Shown in pieces: positions 1 to 6,011 of a DNA stretch of 7,548 bases. Below the pieces are notes generated by a model, which worked only from the letters and a program-made list of their open reading frames with translations, was not told the origin of the DNA and did not search any database. The stretch's first letter is position 1. Every line of letters starts with the position of its first letter. The position numbers were made by a program, and so were the translations under genes. Source of the DNA: Bacillota bacterium (GTDB lineage: Bacteria > Bacillota > Limnochordia > Darwinibacteriales > Darwinibacteriaceae); assembly GCA_012518325.1 (NCBI GenBank), contig JAAYSR010000202.1, forward strand, positions 1 through 7,548, written 5' to 3'.

Positions 1-351
1 ACGGGGCAGACTCTTACCCACGGAAAGTTTATCGAACTTGTCCAGGCACATGATGGGTTTGCGGTTGATGTTGTGCGGGATGCAGCCAAGGCCCTGGCTT
101 TGGCCTGTGCACACTGGGGCATTATGCTTGATGCAGAAGTCATCACCATCGGCGGCATTTGGGGAAAACTGCAGGCGGAGATCGTGGACCATTGCCAGCA
201 TTACTATGACTCTATCCTAAATCAGTCTGTAATACCCGCCGAGGTAAACATAAGCGGCTCAACCTTTGACGCTGCCGCTGACCTGCTGGGGGCAGCGGGA
301 CTTGTGGTTTCCCACTGGTTTACCCCTGCTGCGGTACCTTTCACGAAGTAG
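1..351 (+). CDS. ROK-family protein (sugar kinase or NagC/XylR-type repressor), 3' part only
   Basis: The frame is open from the first base and ends at a TAG, giving 116 residues of a protein whose start lies left of the window. The visible part looks like the C-terminal lobe of a ROK protein: a helix rich in alanine and leucine (AAKALALACAHWGIML), then the strand and turn VITIGGIWGKL that matches the family's 'P-x-x-I-x-I-G-G' segment, and near the end a GAAGLV segment matching the usual 'GAA' close to the ROK C-terminus. ROK proteins are either cytoplasmic sugar kinases (glucokinase, fructokinase, N-acetylmannosamine kinase) or sugar-responsive repressors with an added N-terminal helix-turn-helix. 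The parts that separate these (helix-turn-helix, ATP-binding DxGxT, zinc cysteines) are missing here. Its place 94 nt before a sugar ABC transporter fits either the regulator or the kinase of that system. The family call is fairly sure; the function is open. Confidence 0.82.
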   Translation, partial: TGQTLTHGKFIELVQAHDGFAVDVVRDAAKALALACAHWGIMLDAEVITIGGIWGKLQAEIVDHCQHYYDSILNQSVIPAEVNISGSTFDAAADLLGAAGLVVSHWFTPAAVPFTK

Positions 352-368
352 AACGGCATGTAAGTTTC

Positions 369-378
369 AGGAGGTGAT
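369..378 (+). promoter_or_regulatory. Orphan Shine-Dalgarno-like sequence
   Basis: AGGAGGTGAT is a ten-base perfect complement of the conserved 16S rRNA 3' end. No ATG, GTG or TTG lies at a usable distance behind it; the next possible start is a TTG 22 nt further on. The functional ribosome site for the following gene is a separate one at 433-439. It may be a remnant of a lost small gene, a ribosome standby site, or chance. Confidence 0.4.
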
Positions 379-432
379 ACGCTCGGCGCTTAGGATTTAG
401 TTGATTGCTTTGGGTCATAGCGAAAAACAATT

Positions 433-439
433 AGGAGGT
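433..439 (+). promoter_or_regulatory. Ribosome binding site that fixes the substrate-binding protein start
   Basis: AGGAGGT lies 6 nt before the ATG at 446. This favours that ATG over the in-frame TTG at 401, which would put a polar 15-residue stretch in front of an otherwise normal signal peptide. Confidence 0.9.
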
Positions 440-445
440 AAAGTG

Positions 446-1762
446 ATGCTGAAAAAAAGTGTGTTCTTTGTCTTGGTTTTGCTTTTGGCTGTCAGTGTGA
501 TTGTCCCCGCGACTTTGGCTGAAGAACCGATTAAGATCACTGTCCTGAACTATTTTGACCTCACCTCCCCCGGCGCAGAAAGGGAGCTGAACGAGGTTTG
601 GTACGAGTTTTCCGTTCGCAATCCCCATATCATCGTGGAGCGGGAGGATCTGTTCCTGGATGCTTTCCACCAAAAAACTGAAGCCTACGCCGCGGCTGAT
701 ATGCTCCCGGACGTAATCTACATGTGGCCGGGCGGGCGTTCCACCTCCCTGCACACACTGGGGCTGGTCAAGGACCTCAGGCCTCTCCTGGGAGAAGACG
801 CTAAGTATTACAAAGAAGCGGTACTTGCTCCGCAGGCAGGCGGCTACTTGGCTCAGCTGCCGTCAACCATGACATCGAGCCATGCCCTGTATGTCAATGT
901 CGCCTTACTCGACAGCCTGGGACTGAGCATACCCGAGACCTACGAAGAGCTGGTGGCCATGGTGCCTGTTCTGAAAGAGAACGGCCTCGATGTCATCCTC
1001 ATGGGCGCCCAGGACGACTGGGTCATCCAGTCCTGTCTGTTCTCCATGATTGTGGGCAGACTGGTTGGAGATGAAAAACTGAATGAAATCCTGGCAGGCG
1101 AAGCGAAGTTCACCGATCCGGAGTTTGTTTCAGCATTGGAGTTCTATGCCCAGATGTATGAAGACGGAGTGCTCAACCGTAGAATCATGCAAACTGACTA
1201 CGCTGAAGTTAACGGCCTTTTTGCCACAGGCCGCGCTCCGTTTATGATTGACGGAGACTGGAAGGTTGGCAACTTCCTCACAGACGTCACCACTGGTGAA
1301 GCGTTGATTCCCGTTGACCGTCAGCATGAGTTCAAGATGACCATCTTCCCTGCCATCCCCGGCGAGATTAATAAAGCTTCCTCCTCCGGTGTCGTAGGAG
1401 TTGGCTTCGGTATGAACGCCAAAATCGAAGCCGGTTCTGCCAAAGAAGCTGCCGCCTGGGAGCTCATCAAGTGGCTGCAGGGACCAGAAGTGCAAAAGAT
1501 GCGCCTCGAGACCGCCGGCACCATCCCCAGCAGGATTGATGTTACTTCTGACAACATCGAACCGCTGGTTGTCGAAAGAATTCGCTACTATGAGGATATT
1601 GCCGTCACCACGGAAGTTCTGGACAATATCTTCGAGGGCGAAGTATACACTCCCATTAACATCGGTCTGCAGGAAATCGGCCTTGGCTTCGCAACGCCCA
1701 TGGAAGTGGCTGAAAGAACACAAGAAGCCTTTGACGCTTGGTTTGCCCGCAAACAACAGTAA
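446..1762 (+). CDS. Carbohydrate ABC transporter substrate-binding protein (family 1, UgpB/MalE-like)
   Basis: This is a predicted secreted sugar-binding protein of 438 residues, a normal length for the family, that should deliver a sugar, oligosaccharide or polyol-type solute to the two permeases encoded next. Residues 1-25 form a signal peptide: two lysines at positions 3-4, a long hydrophobic core, then a likely type I site after ATLA at residue 25. No lipobox cysteine is present, so it is not an ordinary lipoprotein. Family features include the early strand ITVLNYFD, a segment reading DMLPDVIYMWPGG where family members often have 'P-D-V', and LFATGRAPFMIDGDW ending near residue 272, matching the 'G-x-A-A-M-x-x-x-G-x-W' pattern. 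Sequence alone does not reveal the ligand. Start choice: the ATG at 446 has a strong ribosome site and directly begins the signal peptide. It is followed by an intercistronic hairpin and the permease genes, in the usual order for CUT1 importers. Confidence 0.92.
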   Translation: MLKKSVFFVLVLLLAVSVIVPATLAEEPIKITVLNYFDLTSPGAERELNEVWYEFSVRNPHIIVEREDLFLDAFHQKTEAYAAADMLPDVIYMWPGGRSTSLHTLGLVKDLRPLLGEDAKYYKEAVLAPQAGGYLAQLPSTMTSSHALYVNVALLDSLGLSIPETYEELVAMVPVLKENGLDVILMGAQDDWVIQSCLFSMIVGRLVGDEKLNEILAGEAKFTDPEFVSALEFYAQMYEDGVLNRRIMQTDYAEVNGLFATGRAPFMIDGDWKVGNFLTDVTTGEALIPVDRQHEFKMTIFPAIPGEINKASSSGVVGVGFGMNAKIEAGSAKEAAAWELIKWLQGPEVQKMRLETAGTIPSRIDVTSDNIEPLVVERIRYYEDIAVTTEVLDNIFEGEVYTPINIGLQEIGLGFATPMEVAERTQEAFDAWFARKQQ

Positions 1763-1770
1763 ATACTGCT

Positions 1771-1802
1771 AAGGGGCCGGGTCTGTGCCAGACCCGCCCC
1801 TT
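1771..1802 (+). other. Intercistronic hairpin between binding-protein and permease genes
   Basis: The left arm at 1771-1784 (AAGGGGCCGGGTCT) pairs with the right arm at 1790-1802 (AGACCCGCCCCTT) as 13 base pairs with one bulged C, closing a 5-nt GTGCC loop. There is no T-run after it, so a full intrinsic terminator is unlikely. The placement resembles hairpins after malE-type genes that protect the upstream message from 3' decay or partly stop transcription, giving more binding protein than permease. The structure is visible in the sequence; the role is inferred. Confidence 0.75.
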
Positions 1803-1808
1803 GCTTCC

Positions 1809-1817
1809 GAGGAGGAG
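1809..1817 (+). promoter_or_regulatory. Ribosome binding site that fixes the first permease start
   Basis: GAGGAGGAG lies 7 nt before the ATG at 1825. It supports that ATG over an in-frame GTG at 1738 that would overlap the binding-protein gene and read through the hairpin. Confidence 0.88.
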
Positions 1818-1824
1818 CATTGCC

Positions 1825-2733
1825 ATGAAAAGGGTTATCCAGTGGTGGACCGAGGAACGCCGCGCTTACCTTTTGCTGGTTCTGCCGGCGGTGGCTGTAT
1901 ATTGGGCTGTAATGGCTTTTCCAACTGTCTTCTCTTTTGCGCTCAGCTTGACCAACTACAACGGAGGTCCGGTTTTCAGCAATCCCAACATTAAGTTCGT
2001 CGGCTTTGAGCACTACCTGCGCATGTTCCGCGACCAGTATTTTTGGATTTCTCTCAAGAACAACACCCTGATTATTCTGGTGTCCGTCTTTGGCCAGATC
2101 CCCTTGGGATTCCTCTTTGCCTATGTAATCCATCGGAAACTGGTCAAGTTCAGAGGCTTTTTTCAGACGATCATTTACCTGCCCTGTGTGATCTCTACAA
2201 TCATTGTGGGCAGGCTGTGGCGGTCCTTTTTCTCTCCCTACGGGCCTTTTACTGAATTTATGCAGAAGTTCCAGCCCGGCTGGGAAAATGAACTCTTCTT
2301 TGATCCGAAGCTTGCCATTGTGCCTGTACTTTTTGTTATTTTATGGATGTATACCGGCACCTATATGATCATCTTCCTGGCCAACCTGCAGAAAATCGAT
2401 CCTGCCCTGATCGAGGCTGCCAGGATTGACGGTGCCACTGAATGGCAAGTGCTGACCCGCATCATGCTGCCTTCGCTGTCAGGCGTCATTGTCACTGCCT
2501 CCATCCTTGCTATCTCCGGCTCTCTAAAGAGCTTTGACCTGCTCTTTGCCATGACTGCAGGCAATCCTGCGCGCAGGACATCGGTTTTAGCGTTGTATAT
2601 GTATGATACCGCCTTTAAGCATTCGCCCAAGTATCCGCTGGCCAACGCGATTTCGGTGTTTATGGTCATGCTTAGCCTTGTTCTAATACTGCTGGTGAAA
2701 CTGACAGAGGCAAAGTTTGGGGGTAGAGAATGA
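1825..2733 (+). CDS. Carbohydrate ABC transporter permease, MalF/UgpA type
   Basis: This 302-residue inner-membrane subunit should form half of the transport channel. About six hydrophobic segments are visible, near residues 14-42, 81-102, 112-130, 163-186, 220-240 and 274-292. The cytoplasmic EAA loop is clear at residues 197-216: EAARIDGATEWQ, then LP at 215-216. This loop docks with the ATPase subunit. Length and topology fit the shorter MalF-class permeases that lack the large periplasmic loop of E. coli MalF. The ATG at 1825 has a strong ribosome site. Its TGA stop overlaps the next gene's ATG in an ATGA junction, so the two channel subunits are probably made in equal amounts. Substrate is not determined. 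Confidence 0.93.
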   Translation: MKRVIQWWTEERRAYLLLVLPAVAVYWAVMAFPTVFSFALSLTNYNGGPVFSNPNIKFVGFEHYLRMFRDQYFWISLKNNTLIILVSVFGQIPLGFLFAYVIHRKLVKFRGFFQTIIYLPCVISTIIVGRLWRSFFSPYGPFTEFMQKFQPGWENELFFDPKLAIVPVLFVILWMYTGTYMIIFLANLQKIDPALIEAARIDGATEWQVLTRIMLPSLSGVIVTASILAISGSLKSFDLLFAMTAGNPARRTSVLALYMYDTAFKHSPKYPLANAISVFMVMLSLVLILLVKLTEAKFGGRE

Positions 2734-3584
2734 TGAAACAGGTCAAGATCAGGAAAAGCGATTTCCATCCGGTCCTGAGAGCTTTTGTCTATCTAATGGC
2801 GCTTGTTTTCACTGTTCTTACACTCTACCCGCTCTTGTGGCTCGTGATCAGTTCCCTCAAGACCAACACAGAGTTTCAGATCAACATTCTGGGCTGGCCT
2901 CAGAATCCAACCCTCAACAATTATCCGACTGCGTGGCGCCTGGCTAAGTTTGACACTTTGTTCCTCAACAGCCTGTTCTTTACCACAGTATCCACTCTGG
3001 TGGTTATTGGCCTTTCGCTCATGGCAGGCTTTGCCTTTGCTAAGCTGCGCAGCAAAGCAACACCTTTCCTCCATGGAAGCTTTATCATGGGTATCCTCCT
3101 CACACTGCAGTCGATAATGGTGCCCCTCTTCCTAATGTCCGTTACTACCGGGCTTTATGACACCAGACTTGGCGTTCTGATACCCTATGTCGGCATGGGA
3201 CTGCCCATTGGCGTTTATCTTTGCACCGAGTTCATCAAATCCATTCCCGACTCGGTGGTTGAATCGGCACGGATTGACGGAGCATCTTACTTTCGCATCT
3301 TCGCCTCCATTGTCGCACCGATGGCGGCCCCTGTGGCAGTTACTTTAGCCATTCTCAACGTGTCAGGTGTCTGGAACGAGTTCATGCTGATTAATATCCT
3401 GGTTTCCCGGGACGCCCTGCGAACATTGCCGGTTGGCATACATAAGTTTTCAGGGGCCCTGGCCAGCGACCATGGGCGCCAATTCGCCGCCCTGACTATT
3501 GGGCTGGTTCCCATGGTGGTCTTCTACCTGCTCTTTAGAAAGCAGATAACTAAAGGAGTTTCCGCCGGTGCGATAAAGGGCTAG
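2730..3584 (+). CDS. Carbohydrate ABC transporter permease, MalG/UgpE type
   Basis: This is the second channel subunit, 284 residues, typical for MalG-type proteins. It has a hydrophobic N-terminal helix near residues 18-41 ending in the familiar LYPLLWLVISSLK pattern, further membrane segments near 80-104, 115-135, 145-165, 199-222 and 252-270, and an EAA loop at 179-197 (ESARIDGASYFRI followed by a conserved P). The C-terminus (KGVSAGAIKG) closely matches the usual end of MalG-class permeases. The start overlaps the previous stop by 4 nt. A second ATG directly follows at 2733, so the true start could be one codon later. Only a G-run (GGGGG at 2719-2723) serves as ribosome site, which suggests translational coupling to the upstream gene. 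It is the last gene of the operon, and no ATPase gene follows. Confidence 0.93.
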   Translation: MMKQVKIRKSDFHPVLRAFVYLMALVFTVLTLYPLLWLVISSLKTNTEFQINILGWPQNPTLNNYPTAWRLAKFDTLFLNSLFFTTVSTLVVIGLSLMAGFAFAKLRSKATPFLHGSFIMGILLTLQSIMVPLFLMSVTTGLYDTRLGVLIPYVGMGLPIGVYLCTEFIKSIPDSVVESARIDGASYFRIFASIVAPMAAPVAVTLAILNVSGVWNEFMLINILVSRDALRTLPVGIHKFSGALASDHGRQFAALTIGLVPMVVFYLLFRKQITKGVSAGAIKG

Positions 3585-3603
3585 AATGTTCCCAGAGGAT
3601 GTT

Positions 3604-3628
3604 AAAAGACGCCCCGGAGGCGTCTTTT
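3604..3628. terminator. Bidirectional intrinsic terminator between converging operons
   Basis: A perfect 10-bp stem pairs AAAAGACGCC (3604-3613) with GGCGTCTTTT (3619-3628) around a 5-nt CCGGA loop. Because the arms carry A4 and T4 at their outer ends, it can end transcription in both directions: the transporter operon on the + strand, whose stop lies 19 nt before, and the ferritin-like gene on the - strand, whose stop lies 14 nt away at 3643. On the + strand further T-rich sequence follows. Confidence 0.88.
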
Positions 3629-3642
3629 CTGTTTGCCTTTTT

Positions 3643-4146
3643 CTAGTAGTCTTCCCGCAGGCCGAACTCAGCCGATTCCACCCACTGTTCAGCCTTAATT
3701 ACATGTTCAATCAAATCTTGAAACATATTGTAATGCAGTTTTTCCTGTTCAACCAGAAACTCAAATAAGCGTTTTTCTCCTGCCGAATCGGCCTCTGCAC
3801 CCATTTTTTCGTAGAGGTCGATGCTCTCCTTCTCCTTTGCTAGAGCGAGCTTGTAGGCGTCTATCACATCCGGTCTTGCCTTGAATTCAACCCGCAGGTC
3901 CTCTTCCTGCGCAAAAACCCCTTTAACACGCTCGGGGACAGTGCTGCCCTGCAGCTCATACTCTTTCTTGGCCTGGTATCTTTCCAGAAGATCGGCATGT
4001 GCCCTTTCTTCCGCTGCCAGTAAATGGAAGACTGCCCTTAGACCTGAGTGCTCTGTCTTTGCAGCCTGCTCTAAGTAATACTTTTCCCCGTCCAGCTCCA
4101 TCTTTATAGCAAACTCAACTGCCGTCACCCAATCAGCCCCTTTCAT
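3643..4146 (-). CDS. Ferritin-like diiron protein (rubrerythrin-type domain, no rubredoxin domain)
   Basis: The 167-residue protein is mostly helical and carries two copies of the ferritin-like diiron signature with identical spacing: E17 then E47-R-A-H50, and E105 then E135-K-L-H138 (E-x29-E-x2-H each time). These residues would supply the four carboxylates and two histidines of a non-haem di-iron centre in a four-helix bundle. The rubredoxin-like CxxC pairs of full rubrerythrins are absent; there are no cysteines at all. Relatives of this type are cytoplasmic and are linked to peroxide detoxification or iron handling in anaerobes, but the exact reaction is not known here. The ATG directly follows the TAG of the upstream cyclase gene, and no ribosome site precedes it, so translation probably depends on ribosomes finishing that gene. 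The bidirectional terminator follows. Confidence 0.87.
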   Translation of the reverse strand: MKGADWVTAVEFAIKMELDGEKYYLEQAAKTEHSGLRAVFHLLAAEERAHADLLERYQAKKEYELQGSTVPERVKGVFAQEEDLRVEFKARPDVIDAYKLALAKEKESIDLYEKMGAEADSAGEKRLFEFLVEQEKLHYNMFQDLIEHVIKAEQWVESAEFGLREDY

Positions 4147-5073
4147 CTATTGTGAATCATAGACAACCGTTGTGTTTCGACCTCTTTCCTTTGCACAATA
4201 GACTGCTTCGTCAGCCCTGTGCAAGAGTTCCTCGCAGGCCTTGCGATCATTGCCGTCCGCTGCCGCCACGCCCACCGAAATTGTCAGAAACTGATCAACC
4301 GATGATGCTTCATGGGGGATCTGCAAGTCATAAACCGCCAAACGCAGTCTTTCTGCGACCTGCCAGGCTCCAGTCAGTGCGGTCTGCGGCAGCAGCGCTA
4401 CAAATTCCTCCCCGCCCCAGCGTGCGATGAGGTCGCCCGGGCGCTGCAAAGTGTTGTACAACGTTCTGGCCACTAGCTTCAAGACGTCGTCTCCCTGCAA
4501 GTGCCCATAGGTATCGTTGTAGGCCTTGAACATGTCCAGATCGATCATCAAAACTGCCAGGGGAGTCTTGTTGCGGACAGCCCTGCCTACTTCTTCGGCA
4601 TAGGATTCGTCAAAACGCCTCCGGTTAGGTATCCGGGTTAATCCGTCGATCCTGCTGTCCCGCTTTAGGATATCTTTATAGCGTTTCAGCTCCAGATGAT
4701 TGCGTATTTTTGCTTTGACAATGGGAACATTAAAGGGCTTGCGAATATAGTCCATGGCACCAAGTTCAATGCCGTAAGCTTCATTCTTGTCACCCTCGAG
4801 TGCGGTTAGGAAGAGAATTGGAATGTCACGTGTATTGTGGTCTGCCTGGAGCGCAGCGCACACCTCATAGCCATCCATTTCAGGCATGACAATGTCGAGC
4901 AAGATCAAATCCGGCAGTTGCTCCCTCACCATTGCCAGTGCTTCTACACCGTTGTTGGCCACCCTAAGGTCATATTCATCCTGAAGAGCGTTCACCAAAA
5001 CTTGAGCATTCAGCTTGACATCCTCTACAATCAGGATGTTCTGCCTTCTCCCCAAATCCAATTCATCCAGCAT
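4147..5073 (-). CDS. Response regulator with GGDEF output domain (probable diguanylate cyclase)
   Basis: This 308-residue two-domain protein has the PleD/WspR-like order REC-GGDEF, with a single receiver domain. The receiver (about residues 11-128) has the acidic pair E17-D18, phospho-acceptor D60 in LLLDIVMPEMDG, T90, and K112 in the KPF motif. A short helical linker (about 128-142) leads to the GGDEF domain (about 143-305), which begins at DGLTRIPNRRRFDE and has the active-site signature GGEEF at 220-224. An inhibitory c-di-GMP site, RPGD (R211-D214), sits exactly five residues before it, so product feedback control is likely. It should make cyclic di-GMP from two GTP when phosphorylated. 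No histidine kinase lies in the window, so the partner is unknown. The ribosome site is a weak G-run (GGGGG) 7 nt before the ATG. It is exactly joined to the downstream ferritin-like gene. Confidence 0.95.
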   Translation of the reverse strand: MLDELDLGRRQNILIVEDVKLNAQVLVNALQDEYDLRVANNGVEALAMVREQLPDLILLDIVMPEMDGYEVCAALQADHNTRDIPILFLTALEGDKNEAYGIELGAMDYIRKPFNVPIVKAKIRNHLELKRYKDILKRDSRIDGLTRIPNRRRFDESYAEEVGRAVRNKTPLAVLMIDLDMFKAYNDTYGHLQGDDVLKLVARTLYNTLQRPGDLIARWGGEEFVALLPQTALTGAWQVAERLRLAVYDLQIPHEASSVDQFLTISVGVAAADGNDRKACEELLHRADEAVYCAKERGRNTTVVYDSQ

Positions 5074-5162
5074 CTTTAACCCCCGACCTAATCAACTGAT
5101 TTCCCACTTTGTGTAATTCGACAGCGTTGGTGAAAACCCTTGCACGAATAGAGTAATTCACC

Positions 5163-5996
5163 TCAGGTCCAAGATCCCTGGATGATTTCCAAGTCCACCG
5201 TAATTTTTCCTGGACGGGGCCCGGAAATTTCGCGGCGGCTGCTTAAGGGGGTCATCTTGATCAAAGCCTCCCAGAGCGCACCGTTGACTCCAACTTCATA
5301 GCTCAGCTGAAACCTCCTGCCAACCTTAAGGTTCTCTGCAAACTTAGCTGCAACATCTTCGTTGGAATAGGCCGCTGACCCCTCCAGACGCTCCCTGATT
5401 TCCTGAAGGTATCCCGGGCCCGGCAGCACCTTGATCACCGCACCGCCGGGCTTGAGCACCCGTTGGAACTCATTGTAGTTGGCCGGCGCCAGAACATTGA
5501 CTATTACATCCAGGCTGCCGCTGCACAGGGGCAAGCGGGCTAGATCCGCCACGCACCACATAATAGGCTCGCTGTGAACAGTCGCGAGCCTGATTCCGTC
5601 ACGGGATATATCAACGCCAACCAAGCCGGCCTGGGGTATTAGCGGGTGAATCCGGGCCAGAAGCGAACCCTCGCCGCAGCCTGCATCCAGGACCAGGGGA
5701 GCTGAGTCCACCAACTCTTTGATCAGACTGGCGATCTCCTCAATCAGCAGATCATACACTCCGGCAGCAAACACATCCCTGCGTGCTGTAAAGAGAGTTT
5801 TATCATAGTATGTGCTCTGCCGGCCTGCAAAGAGGTTCAGATAACCTTTGCGGGCCAGATCAAAGGCGTGATTGCCGTTGCAGCGCACCCCGGCCTCTGT
5901 AACTGTAAACTTCCCGCCGCAAATGGGGCAGCAGAAAACAGCGATATGCTCCGCAAACAGCCCCTTGGCAATTTCTTTCTTGGACTGCACATCCAC
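5163..5996 (-). CDS. rlmA: 23S rRNA (guanine-N1)-methyltransferase, RlmA family
   Basis: This 277-residue SAM-dependent methyltransferase should modify a guanine in hairpin 35 of 23S rRNA. The N-terminal zinc site is C23, C26, C39 and H43, with the same spacing as C5, C8, C21 and H25 of E. coli RlmA. It is followed by the family segment FDLARKGYLNL. SAM motif I is VLDAGCGEGS at about 102-111, the acidic residue after the second strand is D129 in GVDIS, and the later motif NVLAPANYNEFQRVLKPGG is typical. YYDK before the ARR segment, the ADLARLP segment and an 18-residue extension ahead of the zinc site look more like Gram-positive RlmAII (position G748) than E. coli RlmAI (G745). That subtype call is from memory of the families and less certain. 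RlmAII-type methylation affects tylosin and telithromycin binding. The start is GTG with a good ribosome site; an in-frame GTG two codons later is possible. Confidence 0.87.
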   Translation of the reverse strand: MDVQSKKEIAKGLFAEHIAVFCCPICGGKFTVTEAGVRCNGNHAFDLARKGYLNLFAGRQSTYYDKTLFTARRDVFAAGVYDLLIEEIASLIKELVDSAPLVLDAGCGEGSLLARIHPLIPQAGLVGVDISRDGIRLATVHSEPIMWCVADLARLPLCSGSLDVIVNVLAPANYNEFQRVLKPGGAVIKVLPGPGYLQEIRERLEGSAAYSNEDVAAKFAENLKVGRRFQLSYEVGVNGALWEALIKMTPLSSRREISGPRPGKITVDLEIIQGSWT

Positions 5997-6004
5997 ATCC
6001 TTCG

Positions 6005-6011
6005 CCTCCCT
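6005..6011 (-). promoter_or_regulatory. Ribosome binding site of the rlmA gene, overlapping the upstream stop codon
   Basis: On the - strand AGGGAGG lies 8 nt before the GTG at 5996. Its first bases are part of the TAG stop of the cardiolipin synthase gene (6012-6010). This supports the GTG start and a co-transcribed pair. Confidence 0.8.

Noticed and set aside
401..445. TTG at 401 as start of the binding protein
   Set aside because: It would put a polar 15-residue stretch before the signal peptide, and the strong ribosome site at 433-439 points to the ATG at 446.
1130..1756. A 208-codon open frame on the - strand opposite the binding-protein gene
   Set aside because: It is fully antisense to a convincing gene, has no recognisable domain or ribosome site, and is explained as a shadow of the real reading frame.
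1588..2133. A 181-codon open frame on the - strand crossing the binding-protein/permease junction
   Set aside because: It overlaps two well-supported genes and the hairpin, and its translation resembles no family.
3586..3768. A 60-codon + strand frame after the transporter operon
   Set aside because: It runs through the terminator hairpin and lies antisense to the end of the ferritin-like gene; it has no ribosome site.
5129..5162. Inverted repeat GGTGAA/TTCACC after rlmA as a terminator
   Set aside because: It has only 6 bp with a 22-nt loop and no T-run.
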